A stretch of 64,000 nt of DNA from an uncultured Bacilli bacterium. Its GTDB lineage: Bacteria; Bacillota_I; Bacilli_A; RF39; UBA660. Shown here one piece after another: positions 1-8,719 of this stretch; positions within the stretch are counted from its first letter, which is position 1, and every line of letters starts with the position of its first letter. The position numbers were made by a program, and so were the translations under genes. The notes beneath the pieces are model-generated. The model did no database searches. It saw only the letters and a program-made list of their open reading frames with translations, and had not been told where the DNA came from. Location: positions 1-64,000 of the forward strand of contig CAJTWC010000003.1 in the NCBI GenBank assembly GCA_910580185.1, in the 5' to 3' direction.

Positions 1-58
1 TTTAACAAAGGTCTTCCTTTTTTTATACCTTTTCCCCAAACCATTTTACACAATCCCT

Positions 59-90
59 AAAAAGAACGATTTGACAAAACCGTTCTTTTT
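59..90. terminator. Inverted repeat, probable terminator of an upstream gene
   Basis: AAAAAGAACG (59-68) and CGTTCTTTTT (81-90) form a 10-bp perfect stem with a 12-nt loop, with A-tract and T-tract on either side, so it could terminate in both directions. The loop contains the -35 box of the next promoter. An operator role is an alternative. Confidence 0.55.
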
Positions 91-99
91 TGTTATCAT
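71..99 (+). promoter_or_regulatory. Sigma-A type promoter for the 0.1-4.3 kb genes
   Basis: TTGACA (71-76), a 17-bp spacer and TATCAT (94-99). The predicted start of transcription is near 106, so the downstream gene must start at ATG 134 and not at the TTG that forms this -35 box. Confidence 0.8.
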
Positions 100-133
100 A
101 ACTGACCGTAAAAACAAAAGGGGTGTTTTTGGT

Positions 134-2164
134 ATGGAAAATATTAAGTTAAATAATAAACAAACAGCAAGGATAAGATCGTTAAACAAAATTTTAGAAG
201 AAATAAATGCTAAAATGGAAAGTAATAAATTAAATATGGAACCGTTTAGTTTATTTTGCAGAGTTGATAATACTCAAGAAGGTTCTGTTTTTGTAATGAT
301 GGAAGATTTTGAAATACTTTTATCGTCTGATGTTCCAAACGAAACTATTATGAAGGCACTTGATTTAGCTATAAATAATAGTAAGTTTAAGGAAAATTTT
401 AAATTAGCTATTAAAGGGTCTTATTTAGAAAAAGATTTTATGAATGATGAAGAAATATCATCTGAAAATGTTTATAAGTCTCTTAGACGGTTATTTAAAA
501 TAATTGCGAACGCTATTTTAGGAGGATATACTTCTAAAAAAAACGAGATGACCAATCTTGCTATTGAAATTGCAAAATCTATAGCATCCAGTTATAGTGA
601 TTTATTAATTTTTGATAATAATATGGCAACTTGCATAGAAATAATTGATAGGATGAAGAATGCAGTTATTAATAACTCTAATATTACTTTTTCTTCTGAA
701 GAAAAAGAACTTATCGAAAAATATTTAATGACTGGTGAAAATGCCAAAATAATTAAGAAATTTTATAATTATAATAAAAAATTAGAAAATAATAATGATA
801 ATGATAAAATTAAATTGTCTGGTGAGGAAATACAAAAGCAAATGGTTGCAAGTTATGAAAAAGCTTTAAATAATATAAAGGAAGACTCCAATAAATTTAG
901 AAATTTATTAGTTATGTATAAAAAAATATGTAATAATATAAATAATTCCAATTTAGTAAAACGTAGTTTATATAATTATATATTATCAATTAATGAAAAT
1001 AAAAATAATAAAAATGTTATTAAAGACTTTATGGTTTTATTTCTAGATGGTAATGCAAAACATCCTAAATTTATACAAATAATAAAACCAACTCTTAACC
1101 TAAAATCAGTTGATAAAACAAAGTTTATTAGTGAATTAGCTGATAAAGGAGATTTTGATTCAGTGGTAGAAATCTTAAGTGCATATGTTGAATTATTAAA
1201 AGTTGGTGATTTAAGCTCTACCGTTGTAAAAAACGTACTTGACAATTTAATAAATTGTATGGATATTGTTTTAGGTAAAACGAAAACGATGGTTGAAGAT
1301 TATGATATAAGCATAAAGAACTTCGAGAAGTTTATCAGGGGAATAAAGCACGGGAATATAATTAATTTTGTAAATGAAGAAAGATTTGTAAAGTTTAATT
1401 TAAATGCTCCTGAAGAACTAAAAGACGAAGTAAGAAAAGATATCACTAATATGATTTCATATGCTTATAATCAAAATTATGTAATAAGAAGAATAAAAAA
1501 AGGTATACCAGATGATGTCACTGAGACTGATTTACCCAAAAAGAAGAAAAGACGAAAAAATTCAAGTCATTCTAAAACAAGTGAAGAAATATCAAAACCA
1601 TCAATTGCTTTAGATTCGAAAGTAAATTCTTCTTCAAAAAATGTTGAAATCAGTCAAGCAAATGAGAATGTCGAGGAAATTAATGAGGCAAAACCAAGTA
1701 TTCCTACTAAAGAAAAAGAAGAATTAATTCAATCTAATTATGTAGTTTGTACTCCTGATGAAGTCACATTAGAATTACAAAAGATTAAAAGTACTACAAA
1801 AAGTATTAAGACAACTAAAACTTGGATTGTAAAATCTTTAAAAAAAGATGGTTATGAAAAAGCTACTAAGAAACTATCTAGTAAAATAGATGAAATTATT
1901 AAAAATAAAAAAGATTATAATGATATACTTTTATTATTAAATTACTTTTTAGAAGTAGAGTGGGAAAATGCTAGATATGAGTCTTATTATACTAATGAAG
2001 AGGTTACATATTATAAGGATGATTTAGATGAATATATTAATAAATTATTTGAACTTATGTGTGACTGCTCAGATTATATAGAAGAAAAAACAGGCGTATA
2101 TTATGATGGCTGTGCCGCAAAGGAAATACTTGAGAAAATAGAAAAAAATAAAAATAGAAAATAA
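134..2164 (+). CDS. Uncharacterised Lys/Asn-rich protein, 676 aa
   Basis: I do not recognise a family. The predicted protein is cytosolic: no signal peptide and no membrane segment are visible. It is largely helical, with many Lys/Glu/Asn-rich stretches. Around residues 480-530 there is a very basic patch (KKKKRRK) followed by a Ser/Glu-rich linker, then a separate C-terminal helical segment from about residue 560 to the end. ATG 134 is chosen because it lies 30 nt behind the predicted transcription start and is preceded by an AAAGGGGTG ribosome site; the frame is open further up but overlaps the promoter. It is first in a run with two smaller unknown genes that are related to each other. The domain layout suggests a multi-domain scaffold or binding protein, but that is inference only. 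Confidence 0.75.
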   Translation: MENIKLNNKQTARIRSLNKILEEINAKMESNKLNMEPFSLFCRVDNTQEGSVFVMMEDFEILLSSDVPNETIMKALDLAINNSKFKENFKLAIKGSYLEKDFMNDEEISSENVYKSLRRLFKIIANAILGGYTSKKNEMTNLAIEIAKSIASSYSDLLIFDNNMATCIEIIDRMKNAVINNSNITFSSEEKELIEKYLMTGENAKIIKKFYNYNKKLENNNDNDKIKLSGEEIQKQMVASYEKALNNIKEDSNKFRNLLVMYKKICNNINNSNLVKRSLYNYILSINENKNNKNVIKDFMVLFLDGNAKHPKFIQIIKPTLNLKSVDKTKFISELADKGDFDSVVEILSAYVELLKVGDLSSTVVKNVLDNLINCMDIVLGKTKTMVEDYDISIKNFEKFIRGIKHGNIINFVNEERFVKFNLNAPEELKDEVRKDITNMISYAYNQNYVIRRIKKGIPDDVTETDLPKKKKRRKNSSHSKTSEEISKPSIALDSKVNSSSKNVEISQANENVEEINEAKPSIPTKEKEELIQSNYVVCTPDEVTLELQKIKSTTKSIKTTKTWIVKSLKKDGYEKATKKLSSKIDEIIKNKKDYNDILLLLNYFLEVEWENARYESYYTNEEVTYYKDDLDEYINKLFELMCDCSDYIEEKTGVYYDGCAAKEILEKIEKNKNRK

Positions 2165-2203
2165 TGTTTTTAATTTAAAAACATTCAAACGTTACGTAAC
2201 GTT
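2164..2203. promoter_or_regulatory. Two adjacent perfect palindromes between unknown genes
   Basis: ATGTTTTTAA-T-TTAAAAACAT (2164-2184) is a perfect 10-bp inverted repeat starting on the last base of the stop codon, and AACGTTACGTAACGTT (2188-2203) is a perfect 16-bp palindrome ending just before the next ribosome site. The first could be a weak terminator. The second has no T-tract and looks more like a protein-binding site or an RNA hairpin controlling the next gene. Confidence 0.45.
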
Positions 2204-2215
2204 AAGGGGATTATT

Positions 2216-3277
2216 ATGATGGAAATAAATAATTTAATTAGTATTTTAAAATCTAAACAGAATGAATATTTAGAAGAAATTAATATAACTAAGAATGCTA
2301 TAAAAAAGATAAAAGATGCATTTAATAATAATACTGTATGTGATATTGAAACTTTAAATGATGCAATCCAAATAATTGAAAAATATGAATATGAAAAGTT
2401 TATCGAATCAAGATATACAAAAGAAGAACTAGAAGCTCATTATCAAAATCTTGTGGGTAAAAGTTTATTGATTCGTTTTGCTACAAAAAAATCATTAAAA
2501 GACATTAATATGAATGGTAAACATTTCGACGATGTTGATTCATACAAAGAACTATTAAATAGATTGTGCGAACTGGAATCTTATTTTTCTAAAATTAATT
2601 CAGGTATAAAAGGCAAAGGCGTAATGTTGGAAAGAGAATTTTCGGTAAAAAATAACGTTCTTAAAGCTATAATAGTTTCTTATTATAATAATATTACTAA
2701 TGTATTAGATATGGTTTATAAAAGGTTAATTAACATTAATAATAAATATGATGGATTAATAGATATTTTATGTCAGTTATACAGCTGCGATATTAATAAT
2801 AATACAGAAGAATATAAGGCTTTAGTAAATGATTATTCTAAACACATTAGAAATAATCCTGCGTTTGATTTTTCAGAATCAAAAGATCTTAATATTTATT
2901 TTAGAAATATAGTAAAAGATTATGATAAAAAACAAAAATTAAATGAAACAGAACCATTGTATAAATATGGTACAAGAGAAGAAAGATTTGAACAACATGA
3001 AAAAAATCAAATAGAAGAAAACTTAAACACATTGATAAATCAGATGAATTCGGAGTCAAAAATGTGGCTTGAAATAGTAGTAGAACAAATAAAAACTTCT
3101 AATGATGCAATAATTATGGAATATATAAATAATCCAATGACCTGCCTTCCGGGAGAAAAAGAAGTAGATAAAGATACTTTTAATTTAATAGTTAGCGCGG
3201 CAATAGAAGATTTAAGGTTTACTGATAAGGATAAGTATAAGGAAATGATAGATTCTTTATCTGCTGTAAAAAAATAA
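2216..3277 (+). CDS. Uncharacterised helical protein, paralogue of the next gene, 353 aa
   Basis: Family not recognised. The N-terminus (about 1-80) aligns by eye with the next gene: a helix, then EKYEYEKFIESRYTKEEL here against EKYDYLKFIDSIFSKEKL there. The C-terminus carries the shared block GTREER...EQHEKN, SKMWLEIVVEQIK and NPMTCLPGEKE, against GKREDR...MYQKN, SKTWVELILEQIK and NPSMYLPGFKE next door. No membrane segments or signal peptide. A GGGG ribosome site lies 6 nt before ATG 2216; ATG 2219 is the alternative start. The two genes are a tandem duplication, probably co-transcribed from the promoter at 71. Confidence 0.75.
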   Translation: MMEINNLISILKSKQNEYLEEINITKNAIKKIKDAFNNNTVCDIETLNDAIQIIEKYEYEKFIESRYTKEELEAHYQNLVGKSLLIRFATKKSLKDINMNGKHFDDVDSYKELLNRLCELESYFSKINSGIKGKGVMLEREFSVKNNVLKAIIVSYYNNITNVLDMVYKRLININNKYDGLIDILCQLYSCDINNNTEEYKALVNDYSKHIRNNPAFDFSESKDLNIYFRNIVKDYDKKQKLNETEPLYKYGTREERFEQHEKNQIEENLNTLINQMNSESKMWLEIVVEQIKTSNDAIIMEYINNPMTCLPGEKEVDKDTFNLIVSAAIEDLRFTDKDKYKEMIDSLSAVKK

Positions 3278-3297
3278 TATAATAGGAGGTTAAAAAA

Positions 3298-4347
3298 ATG
3301 GTAAGTTATGAGAAAGCTTTATCTTGTTTAAAATTAAAAGAAGAAATTTATCAAAAAGATGTTGAAATTTTAAAAAAAGTAGCAGCTGATTTAAGATACT
3401 CAAATGAAAATGATGCTGCATTTGATTTTTCCAAGTATGAATCGCCTATAAATGTGCTTGAAAAATATGATTATTTAAAATTTATTGATAGTATTTTTAG
3501 TAAAGAAAAGTTAATTTTTATTATAAAAAAAATGTGTGAAAATAATATCAAATTAAAATTTAGTTATAAAATAGGAGAAATTGAAAACATAAAAATTAGT
3601 AATGAGAAGTTCGAAAATTCAATTTCATTTATGACAACATTAAAAATACTATATATTATCTTACAAAAAAAGAGAGGTTATAAAGTTAAACGTGGAAAAG
3701 TTGTGTTTAAAAATACTAAAAGTTCAGATAAAAAAGATGTAGAATTTCTGTTTGAAATATTAGCTTATTATAATACTGATTTTTATGATACAATATCAAG
3801 GTTAATTAATAAAATTACGGTTAATTTGGATAAAATATCTAATTTAATTAATATAATTGAAAATTTAAAACGAATCGATATTAACTTAAATACAGAATTA
3901 TTTAAAGAAAATTTGGATAAGTATTCTAAAGCGATAAGAAACGATGAATTATTTAAAAATGATGATTTAAACAGTTTGAATTTAGAATTACGTGAAGAGT
4001 ATCGTCTAGCAGAAAAAAATAAAAGTAGAAAAAAAGAATCACAAGATAATGCTGCTGCAATCATTAAATTAGGTAAAAGAGAAGATCGAAAAGCTATGTA
4101 TCAAAAAAATAAGTTGTTTTTAGAAATTGGAGCTTTAAAAGAAGAATTAAATGAAGATTCTAAAACTTGGGTTGAATTAATATTAGAACAGATAAAAGAA
4201 GATAGTGATTCGTTTGTTCAAAATCCTAGTATGTATTTACCTGGTTTTAAGGAAGATCAGTCTTGTTTGATAAAGGATATTGTACTAAAAGAGCTAATGT
4301 ACAATGATGCTGATGAAAAAATAATTAATGCCTTAAAAAATATATAA
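3298..4347 (+). CDS. Uncharacterised helical protein, paralogue of the preceding gene, 349 aa
   Basis: Tandem paralogue of the 2216 gene, about the same length and colinear with it, with the conserved C-terminal R-E-D-R motif, the TWVELILEQIK helix and the PSMYLPGF segment. It is predicted cytosolic and rich in Lys, Asn and Ile. The ribosome site AGGAGG lies just before ATG 3298, stronger than that of its neighbour. A clear terminator follows the stop codon, so this is the last gene of the unit. The function is unknown; the 24.9-27.2 kb pair has a looser resemblance around an R-E-E-R motif. Confidence 0.75.
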   Translation: MVSYEKALSCLKLKEEIYQKDVEILKKVAADLRYSNENDAAFDFSKYESPINVLEKYDYLKFIDSIFSKEKLIFIIKKMCENNIKLKFSYKIGEIENIKISNEKFENSISFMTTLKILYIILQKKRGYKVKRGKVVFKNTKSSDKKDVEFLFEILAYYNTDFYDTISRLINKITVNLDKISNLINIIENLKRIDINLNTELFKENLDKYSKAIRNDELFKNDDLNSLNLELREEYRLAEKNKSRKKESQDNAAAIIKLGKREDRKAMYQKNKLFLEIGALKEELNEDSKTWVELILEQIKEDSDSFVQNPSMYLPGFKEDQSCLIKDIVLKELMYNDADEKIINALKNI

Positions 4348-4372
4348 AAACAGAAATTATTTTTCTGTTTTT
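4346..4372 (+). terminator. Terminator of the three-gene unknown unit
   Basis: AAAAACAGAAA (4346-4356) pairs with TTTCTGTTTTT (4362-4372) across a 5-nt loop, followed by more T residues. It begins at the stop codon of the 3298 gene. Confidence 0.75.
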
Positions 4373-4388
4373 TGTTTTGATTAAAGAC

Positions 4389-4417
4389 TTTATAAGATTT
4401 GTAATAAATGATATAAT
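4389..4417 (+). promoter_or_regulatory. Probable promoter for the 4.4-7.5 kb genes
   Basis: A consensus TATAAT lies at 4412-4417; the -35 position (TTTATA, 4389-4394, 17-bp spacer) matches only moderately. The following AAGGTG ribosome site and ATG 4435 fit a short leader. Confidence 0.5.
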
Positions 4418-4434
4418 ATTTTAAGGTGATTTAT

Positions 4435-5073
4435 ATGGAATTAGTACTTGAAGATGAAATATATGAGGTTATTATAGAAAAGAAACATAATAAAAATTTG
4501 TATATTAGAGTATCTGATGATTTAAAAATAAAAGTAACTTGTCCATATCTTTACACTAAACATATGATAAGTAAAATCATAAACGAAAATAAAAAATCAA
4601 TAAAAAGAATGATAGATATTAAAATAAAACAAAATAATACCAAATTAAAAGAGGAAAATAAAGTATTAGGCAAATGTATCAATATATGTTATAAAGATGT
4701 TAAAAAGCCATTATTTGATGGCACAACTTTGATTGTTAGTGATGATGTTATGCTTGATAAGTGGTATAAAAAAATGGCAAAGGCGGAGTTCTTAAAGTAC
4801 TTAGATGAGGTATATTATGTATTTGAAGAAAAAATACCTTATCCTAAGTTAAAGGTTAGGAGTATGAAGACAAGATGGGGCGTATGTAATAAAAAAGATA
4901 ATTCTGTTACTTTAAATTTAGAACTTATAAAAAAAGATCCGAAGTATTTAAATTATGTTATAGTTCACGAGCTATCACATTTTGTACATTTTAATCATAG
5001 TAAAGCGTTTTGGAATACCGTTTTTAAATATTGTCCAGAATACAAGATGGTAAGAAAAGAGTTAAAGGAGTAA
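4435..5073 (+). CDS. YgjP-like (DUF45/M48-type) zinc metalloprotease, 212 aa
   Basis: The C-terminal half contains VHELSHFVHFNHSKAFW, the HExxH zinc motif plus the downstream His and the aromatic end typical of the YgjP/SprT-like family; upstream, the segment MKTRWGVCNKKDNSVTLN is also characteristic. The N-terminal part is the usual beta-rich domain. Family members are cytosolic and poorly characterised. The start is ATG 4435, 6 nt after an AAGGTG ribosome site; a GTG at 4426 overlaps that site and is less likely. The gene is followed within 3 nt by the TrmH-type gene, so the two are probably one operon leading into rimM-trmD. Confidence 0.85.
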   Translation: MELVLEDEIYEVIIEKKHNKNLYIRVSDDLKIKVTCPYLYTKHMISKIINENKKSIKRMIDIKIKQNNTKLKEENKVLGKCINICYKDVKKPLFDGTTLIVSDDVMLDKWYKKMAKAEFLKYLDEVYYVFEEKIPYPKLKVRSMKTRWGVCNKKDNSVTLNLELIKKDPKYLNYVIVHELSHFVHFNHSKAFWNTVFKYCPEYKMVRKELKE

Positions 5074-5075
5074 TT

Positions 5076-5801
5076 ATGATAATTGAATCCAAGGAAAATA
5101 AGAAAATAAAATATATAAATAAATTAAGAAATAATAAGTTTATGAATGAAGAACGTAAGTTTATAGTAGAAGGATTTCATTTGATAGAAGAAGCTTACAA
5201 TGCTGGTATTTTGTTAGAAACAATATCGGTAGACGAACTAGATTATAACGTACCTAACGTTTTAGTTACTCAAAACATAATGAATTACATAAGCGTATTA
5301 CCATCTAGTAGTAATGCTATTGGAATATGTAAATTTACTGAAGAAAAGAAAATTGGAAATAAAGTAATTGTTTTAGATAATCTTCAGGATCCTGGTAATA
5401 TTGGAACGATAATTAGAAGTGCTAATGCCTTTAATTTTGACACCATAGTTTTAAGTGATACCTCAGTTAATAAATATAATGATAAGTTAATTAGAGCATC
5501 ACAAGGTATGCTTTTTAAAACTAATGTTATTACTAGAAATTTAGTAGATTTTTTAAACACTGCAAAAGAAGAAAATTATAAAATATGCATAACGGATGTA
5601 ACTGATGGTAAAAAAATAAATACAATTAAAAATGAGGATAAAGTAATTATTGTTATGGGAAACGAAGGGCAAGGAGTATCAGATTATGTTAGAAATTATG
5701 CTGATACTAATATTTACATTCCCATGAATAGCACGTGTGAAAGTCTTAATGTTGCAGTTGCAACTTCAATTATAATGTATGAATTAAATAAGGAGGATTA
5801 A
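5076..5801 (+). CDS. TrmH/SpoU-family RNA 2'-O-methyltransferase, 241 aa
   Basis: Predicted S-adenosylmethionine-dependent 2'-O-ribose methyltransferase of rRNA or tRNA. All three SpoU motifs are visible: LDNLQDPGNIGTIIRSA (motif 1, around residue 105), VMGNEGQGVSD (motif 2, around 190) and IPM...ESLNVAVATSI (motif 3, near the C-terminus, forming the trefoil knot). The N-terminal 90 residues resemble the substrate-binding domain of RlmB/YsgA-type enzymes (KFIVEGFHLIEEA). The start ATG 5076 follows AAAGGAG, 3 nt after the previous stop. It sits directly upstream of rimM-trmD, two other ribosome/tRNA maturation genes. The exact nucleotide modified cannot be read from sequence. Confidence 0.9.
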   Translation: MIIESKENKKIKYINKLRNNKFMNEERKFIVEGFHLIEEAYNAGILLETISVDELDYNVPNVLVTQNIMNYISVLPSSSNAIGICKFTEEKKIGNKVIVLDNLQDPGNIGTIIRSANAFNFDTIVLSDTSVNKYNDKLIRASQGMLFKTNVITRNLVDFLNTAKEENYKICITDVTDGKKINTIKNEDKVIIVMGNEGQGVSDYVRNYADTNIYIPMNSTCESLNVAVATSIIMYELNKED

Positions 5802-5802
5802 T

Positions 5803-6288
5803 ATGGAATATTTATATATAGGAAAACTTGTTAATACTCATGGAATCAAAGGTGAGGTTAGATTACTTTCTAATTTTAGACATAAAGATAAAGTATTTGT
5901 TAAAGGCATGGAGTTTTATGTTGGAAGAGATAAAAAAAGGTATGTTGTAGAATCATATAGAAAACATAAAAACTTCGATATGGTTGTGTTTGATGGAATA
6001 CATGATATTAATTTGATTGAACATTTAAAAGGCTCAATGGTATACATAAATAAAGAGGATTTAAAATTAGATAAAGATACATATTTATCTTTTGATTTAA
6101 TAGGATTTAATGTTATAATAGATAACAATTTTGTGGGGATAATTACCGATGTGTTAGATACTCCAGCAAATGAAGTTTTAGTTTTAGATAATAATGTAAT
6201 GATTCCATATGTTAAAGCTTTTATTAAAGATATTAATATGGATAAAAAAGAAGTTGTTGTTGAAAACGTGAAAGGACTGTTGTCATGA
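5803..6288 (+). CDS. rimM: Ribosome maturation factor RimM
   Basis: 161 aa, the usual length. The N-terminal motif [18 protein letters not shown] is the RimM signature, and the C-terminal PRC-barrel domain is seen in the [15 protein letters not shown] segment. RimM helps assemble the 30S head around S19. The ribosome site AAGGAGG is strong and the gene starts 1 nt after the previous stop codon. The gene ends in TGA, overlapping the ATG of trmD in an ATGA arrangement, which implies translational coupling and a real TGA stop. Confidence 0.96.
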   Translation: MEYLYIGKLVNTHGIKGEVRLLSNFRHKDKVFVKGMEFYVGRDKKRYVVESYRKHKNFDMVVFDGIHDINLIEHLKGSMVYINKEDLKLDKDTYLSFDLIGFNVIIDNNFVGIITDVLDTPANEVLVLDNNVMIPYVKAFIKDINMDKKEVVVENVKGLLS

Positions 6289-7505
6289 AAATAGATATTT
6301 TAACATTATTTCCAGATATGTTTGAAGGTTTTAAAAACGAATCAATTATAAAAAGAGCGATTGATAATAATAAAGTTGAAATAAACACTTGTAATTTTAG
6401 GGATTTTGCAGATAATAAACACAAAAAAGTAGACGACACACCATATGGTGGGGGAAATGGTATGGTACTTATGTGTCAACCTATTTTTGATGCGGTAGAC
6501 AGTCTTAAAAAAGATAATTCAAAGGTAATACTATTATCGCCACAAGGAGAAAAATATACTCAAAAAAAAGCATATGAGTTATCTCAGGAAGAACATTTAA
6601 TATTTATATGTGGTCACTATGAAGGTTTTGATGAGAGAATAAAAACAATATGTGATGAGGAAATATCAATTGGTGATTATGTTTTAACAGGTGGTGAATT
6701 ACCTAGTATGGTAATTACTGATTCTATAGTAAGATTAATTCCAGGTGTAATAGAAGAAGAATCTCATTTAAAAGAATCATTTAATGATAATTTATTAGAT
6801 TACCCAACATATACTAAACCTAGGAATTATAAAGGTATGGAAGTTCCTGAGGTTCTTCTTTCGGGAGATCATAAGAAAATAGATAAATGGCGAAACGATG
6901 AAAGAGTAAAAATTACTGCTTTAAAAAGGCCAGATTTACTAAAAAACAAATTAACCTTAAAAAAAGAAGGTATTAACAAGGTAAAAAGAAAGATAAACGT
7001 GGATGATATAAAAAACATAAAGGTAACAGAAATAAAAGACGTTATAAAAACAGGTAAATATACATTATCAAAAGATGATAATACTAAGGCTGTAACAATT
7101 CTTAATCCAAAACTTATTACTGGTTATAAATTAAAAGGTAAAACAAAAAATAATGAATTAACTAAGATATTAATTGCCAAACCTGATTTTGCTACTAAAA
7201 TCGCGATGAAAAACGTAAGAAAAAAAATAGATATATTAACTTATCGTTTTGGTATGGCATTAAATGATGCTGATGATGCTGTAACCGGAAGAGTTTTAGG
7301 CGAATCGGAATTATTAAAGCAAATCGTTATAAATGATTATTCTAGGTATTTAGGTAAAGAAAACTTAGATAATATAATAAAAAATATAAATCAAATCACG
7401 AGTGATTTTGTAAAAACAAGAACAATGCAAAATGCCATGTTAAGTAAGATAGAAAAAGAAGATGATGACGGTGATACATCTTCAGGCCATAGAAGAAGTT
7501 TATAA
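6285..7505 (+). CDS. trmD: tRNA (guanine-N1)-methyltransferase TrmD with C-terminal extension
   Basis: Residues 1 to about 230 are a complete Trm[41 protein letters not shown] and the [14 protein letters not shown] knot region that binds S-adenosylmethionine. It methylates G37 of tRNAs. The protein is 406 aa where the family is usually about 240-250; the extra C-terminal 170 residues are basic at first, then helical, and end in an acidic/polar tail ([13 protein letters not shown]). I do not recognise the extension. It is in frame with no internal stop, with base composition like the rest. The ATG overlaps the rimM stop. Confidence 0.95.
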   Translation: MKIDILTLFPDMFEGFKNESIIKRAIDNNKVEINTCNFRDFADNKHKKVDDTPYGGGNGMVLMCQPIFDAVDSLKKDNSKVILLSPQGEKYTQKKAYELSQEEHLIFICGHYEGFDERIKTICDEEISIGDYVLTGGELPSMVITDSIVRLIPGVIEEESHLKESFNDNLLDYPTYTKPRNYKGMEVPEVLLSGDHKKIDKWRNDERVKITALKRPDLLKNKLTLKKEGINKVKRKINVDDIKNIKVTEIKDVIKTGKYTLSKDDNTKAVTILNPKLITGYKLKGKTKNNELTKILIAKPDFATKIAMKNVRKKIDILTYRFGMALNDADDAVTGRVLGESELLKQIVINDYSRYLGKENLDNIIKNINQITSDFVKTRTMQNAMLSKIEKEDDDGDTSSGHRRSL

Positions 7506-7537
7506 TTAATTATTAAATGTATAGTTTTTAATAAAAC

Positions 7538-7566
7538 TTGCATAATTATTAATATTATGATAGAAT
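7538..7566 (+). promoter_or_regulatory. Promoter of rplS
   Basis: TTGCAT (7538-7543), a 17-bp spacer and TAGAAT (7561-7566), placing the transcript start just before the conserved leader. rplS therefore need not depend on readthrough from trmD. Confidence 0.6.
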
Positions 7567-7580
7567 TATTTTTGTTAAAA

Positions 7581-7645
7581 AGAAGGCAATCCGCCGCATG
7601 TGTGCATGATTGCTGGATATATATTTTAGGAAGGAGACGAAGAAC
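7581..7645 (+). promoter_or_regulatory. Ribosomal protein L19 leader RNA (candidate)
   Basis: The stretch between the promoter and rplS is unusually GC-rich for this genome and can fold: GCAATC (7586-7591) pairs with GATTGC (7608-7613) around a small GCA/TGC hairpin. The ribosome site AGGAAGGAG (7628-7636) follows. Firmicutes often carry an L19 leader here that binds free L19 to repress rplS. The assignment rests on position, composition and foldability, not on a covariance search. Confidence 0.6.
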
Positions 7646-7984
7646 ATGAACAAAATCGAAAAAATCACAAACGCCCAATTAAATCCAGAAGTTCCTGAAT
7701 TTAGAGTTGGTGATACAGTTAAAGTTGGTGTTAAAATTATCGAAGGTAAAAAAGAAAGAGTACAAGCTTTTGAAGGTGTTGTAATTTCTCGTAAAGGATA
7801 TGGAGTATCTGAAACATTTACAGTACGTAAAATGTCTAGCGGTATTGGTGTTGAAAGAATATTCCCAGTACATTCTCCAAAACTTGATTCAATCGAAGTT
7901 ACTAGAAAAGGTAAAGCAAGACGTGCTAAGTTATATTACGCTAGAAATATAGTTGGCCAATGGAAGTTAAAAGAAAGAAATTAA
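7646..7984 (+). CDS. rplS: 50S ribosomal protein L19
   Basis: 112 aa, standard length. Typical motifs are [29 protein letters not shown], the [18 protein letters not shown] block and the C-terminal [11 protein letters not shown] segment. L19 sits at the interface of the two ribosomal subunits. ATG 7646 is chosen because it follows the strong AGGAAGGAG site and gives the canonical N-terminus; an in-frame TTG upstream lies inside the leader RNA. A terminator follows immediately. Confidence 0.97.
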   Translation: MNKIEKITNAQLNPEVPEFRVGDTVKVGVKIIEGKKERVQAFEGVVISRKGYGVSETFTVRKMSSGIGVERIFPVHSPKLDSIEVTRKGKARRAKLYYARNIVGQWKLKERN

Positions 7985-8009
7985 TAAGGCTATTTATGCC
8001 TTATTTTTT
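7983..8009 (+). terminator. Terminator of rplS
   Basis: AATAAGGC (7983-7990) and GCCTTATT (7998-8005) form an 8-bp stem with a 7-nt loop and a T-run. lepB starts 15 nt later with its own ribosome site, so it may be read partly by readthrough. Confidence 0.8.
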
Positions 8010-8023
8010 GTTAGGTGATATAA

Positions 8024-8548
8024 ATGAATAAAGAAAGAATAAAAAAGATTTTAAAAGATGTTTATCCTTATATAATAGTTGTAATTGTTGTTGTATTATT
8101 AAGAAGTTTTATAATAACCCCAGCGGTTGTTGATGGTGAGTCCATGGAACCTACTTTATATGATAATAATATAATTTTGTTAAATAAATTAAGTTTGAAA
8201 TTATCTGGTATAAAAAGAGGTGATATCGTTGTGGTTGACTGGAATGGTGAAAAAATAGTAAAAAGAGTAATAGGCCTTCCTGGGGAACATATCGAATATA
8301 AAAATAATAATTTATATGTTGATGGGATTTTAGAAATAGAAGATTTTACTCATGCAGATACAGCGGATTTTAAATTAGAAGAAATTGGTTATAAAACTAT
8401 TGGTGGAGATAAATATTTTGTTGTTGGAGATAACAGACCACACTCAAATGATTCTAGAATGCAAGTGGGGCTAGTTGATAAAGAAGATATATTAGGAAAG
8501 GTAAATCTTAGAATTTTTCCAATAAATAAAATAAAAGTAGTAAAATAA
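8024..8548 (+). CDS. lepB: Signal peptidase I
   Basis: 174 aa, the compact Gram-positive form. One N-terminal membrane anchor (about residues 14-33) is followed by the catalytic domain outside the membrane. The Ser/Lys dyad is visible: Ser40 in GESMEPT and Lys80 in KIVKRVIGLPG; the conserved GDNRPHSNDSR box follows. It cleaves signal peptides from exported proteins such as the 59-kb DUF2207 protein. The start follows TTAGGTGAT. In many Firmicutes rbgA follows directly; here a 6.5-kb accessory block intervenes. Confidence 0.95.
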   Translation: MNKERIKKILKDVYPYIIVVIVVVLLRSFIITPAVVDGESMEPTLYDNNIILLNKLSLKLSGIKRGDIVVVDWNGEKIVKRVIGLPGEHIEYKNNNLYVDGILEIEDFTHADTADFKLEEIGYKTIGGDKYFVVGDNRPHSNDSRMQVGLVDKEDILGKVNLRIFPINKIKVVK

Positions 8549-8561
8549 AATAATATATTTT

Positions 8562-8594
8562 AAACGAGTAAAAACATATTTTACTCGTTTTATT
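8562..8594 (+). terminator. Terminator of lepB
   Basis: AAACGAGTAAAA (8562-8573) pairs perfectly with TTTTACTCGTTT (8579-8590) over a 5-nt loop, a 12-bp stem. It marks the end of the ribosomal/secretion operon and the start of the accessory block. Confidence 0.8.
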
Positions 8595-8669
8595 TATATT
8601 GAGAATCCTGATTATAAATATGTAGAAAATAAAATCTTGATTATTTGCTGTTAAAAAATAGTTTTTTTC

Positions 8670-8697
8670 TTGAAATTATAAAATCTTTTGTTATAAT
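8670..8697 (+). promoter_or_regulatory. Promoter of the class I methyltransferase gene
   Basis: TTGAAA (8670-8675), a 16-bp spacer and TATAAT (8692-8697). It argues for ATG 8720 as the start codon, since the longer open frame begins upstream of this promoter. Confidence 0.65.
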
Positions 8698-8719
8698 AGC
8701 AGCCATAGGAGATGAGTTT

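Noticed and set aside
71..133. Upstream extension of the first gene from the TTG at 71
   Set aside because: That TTG is the first three bases of a TTGACA -35 box, and the segment lies before the predicted transcription start.
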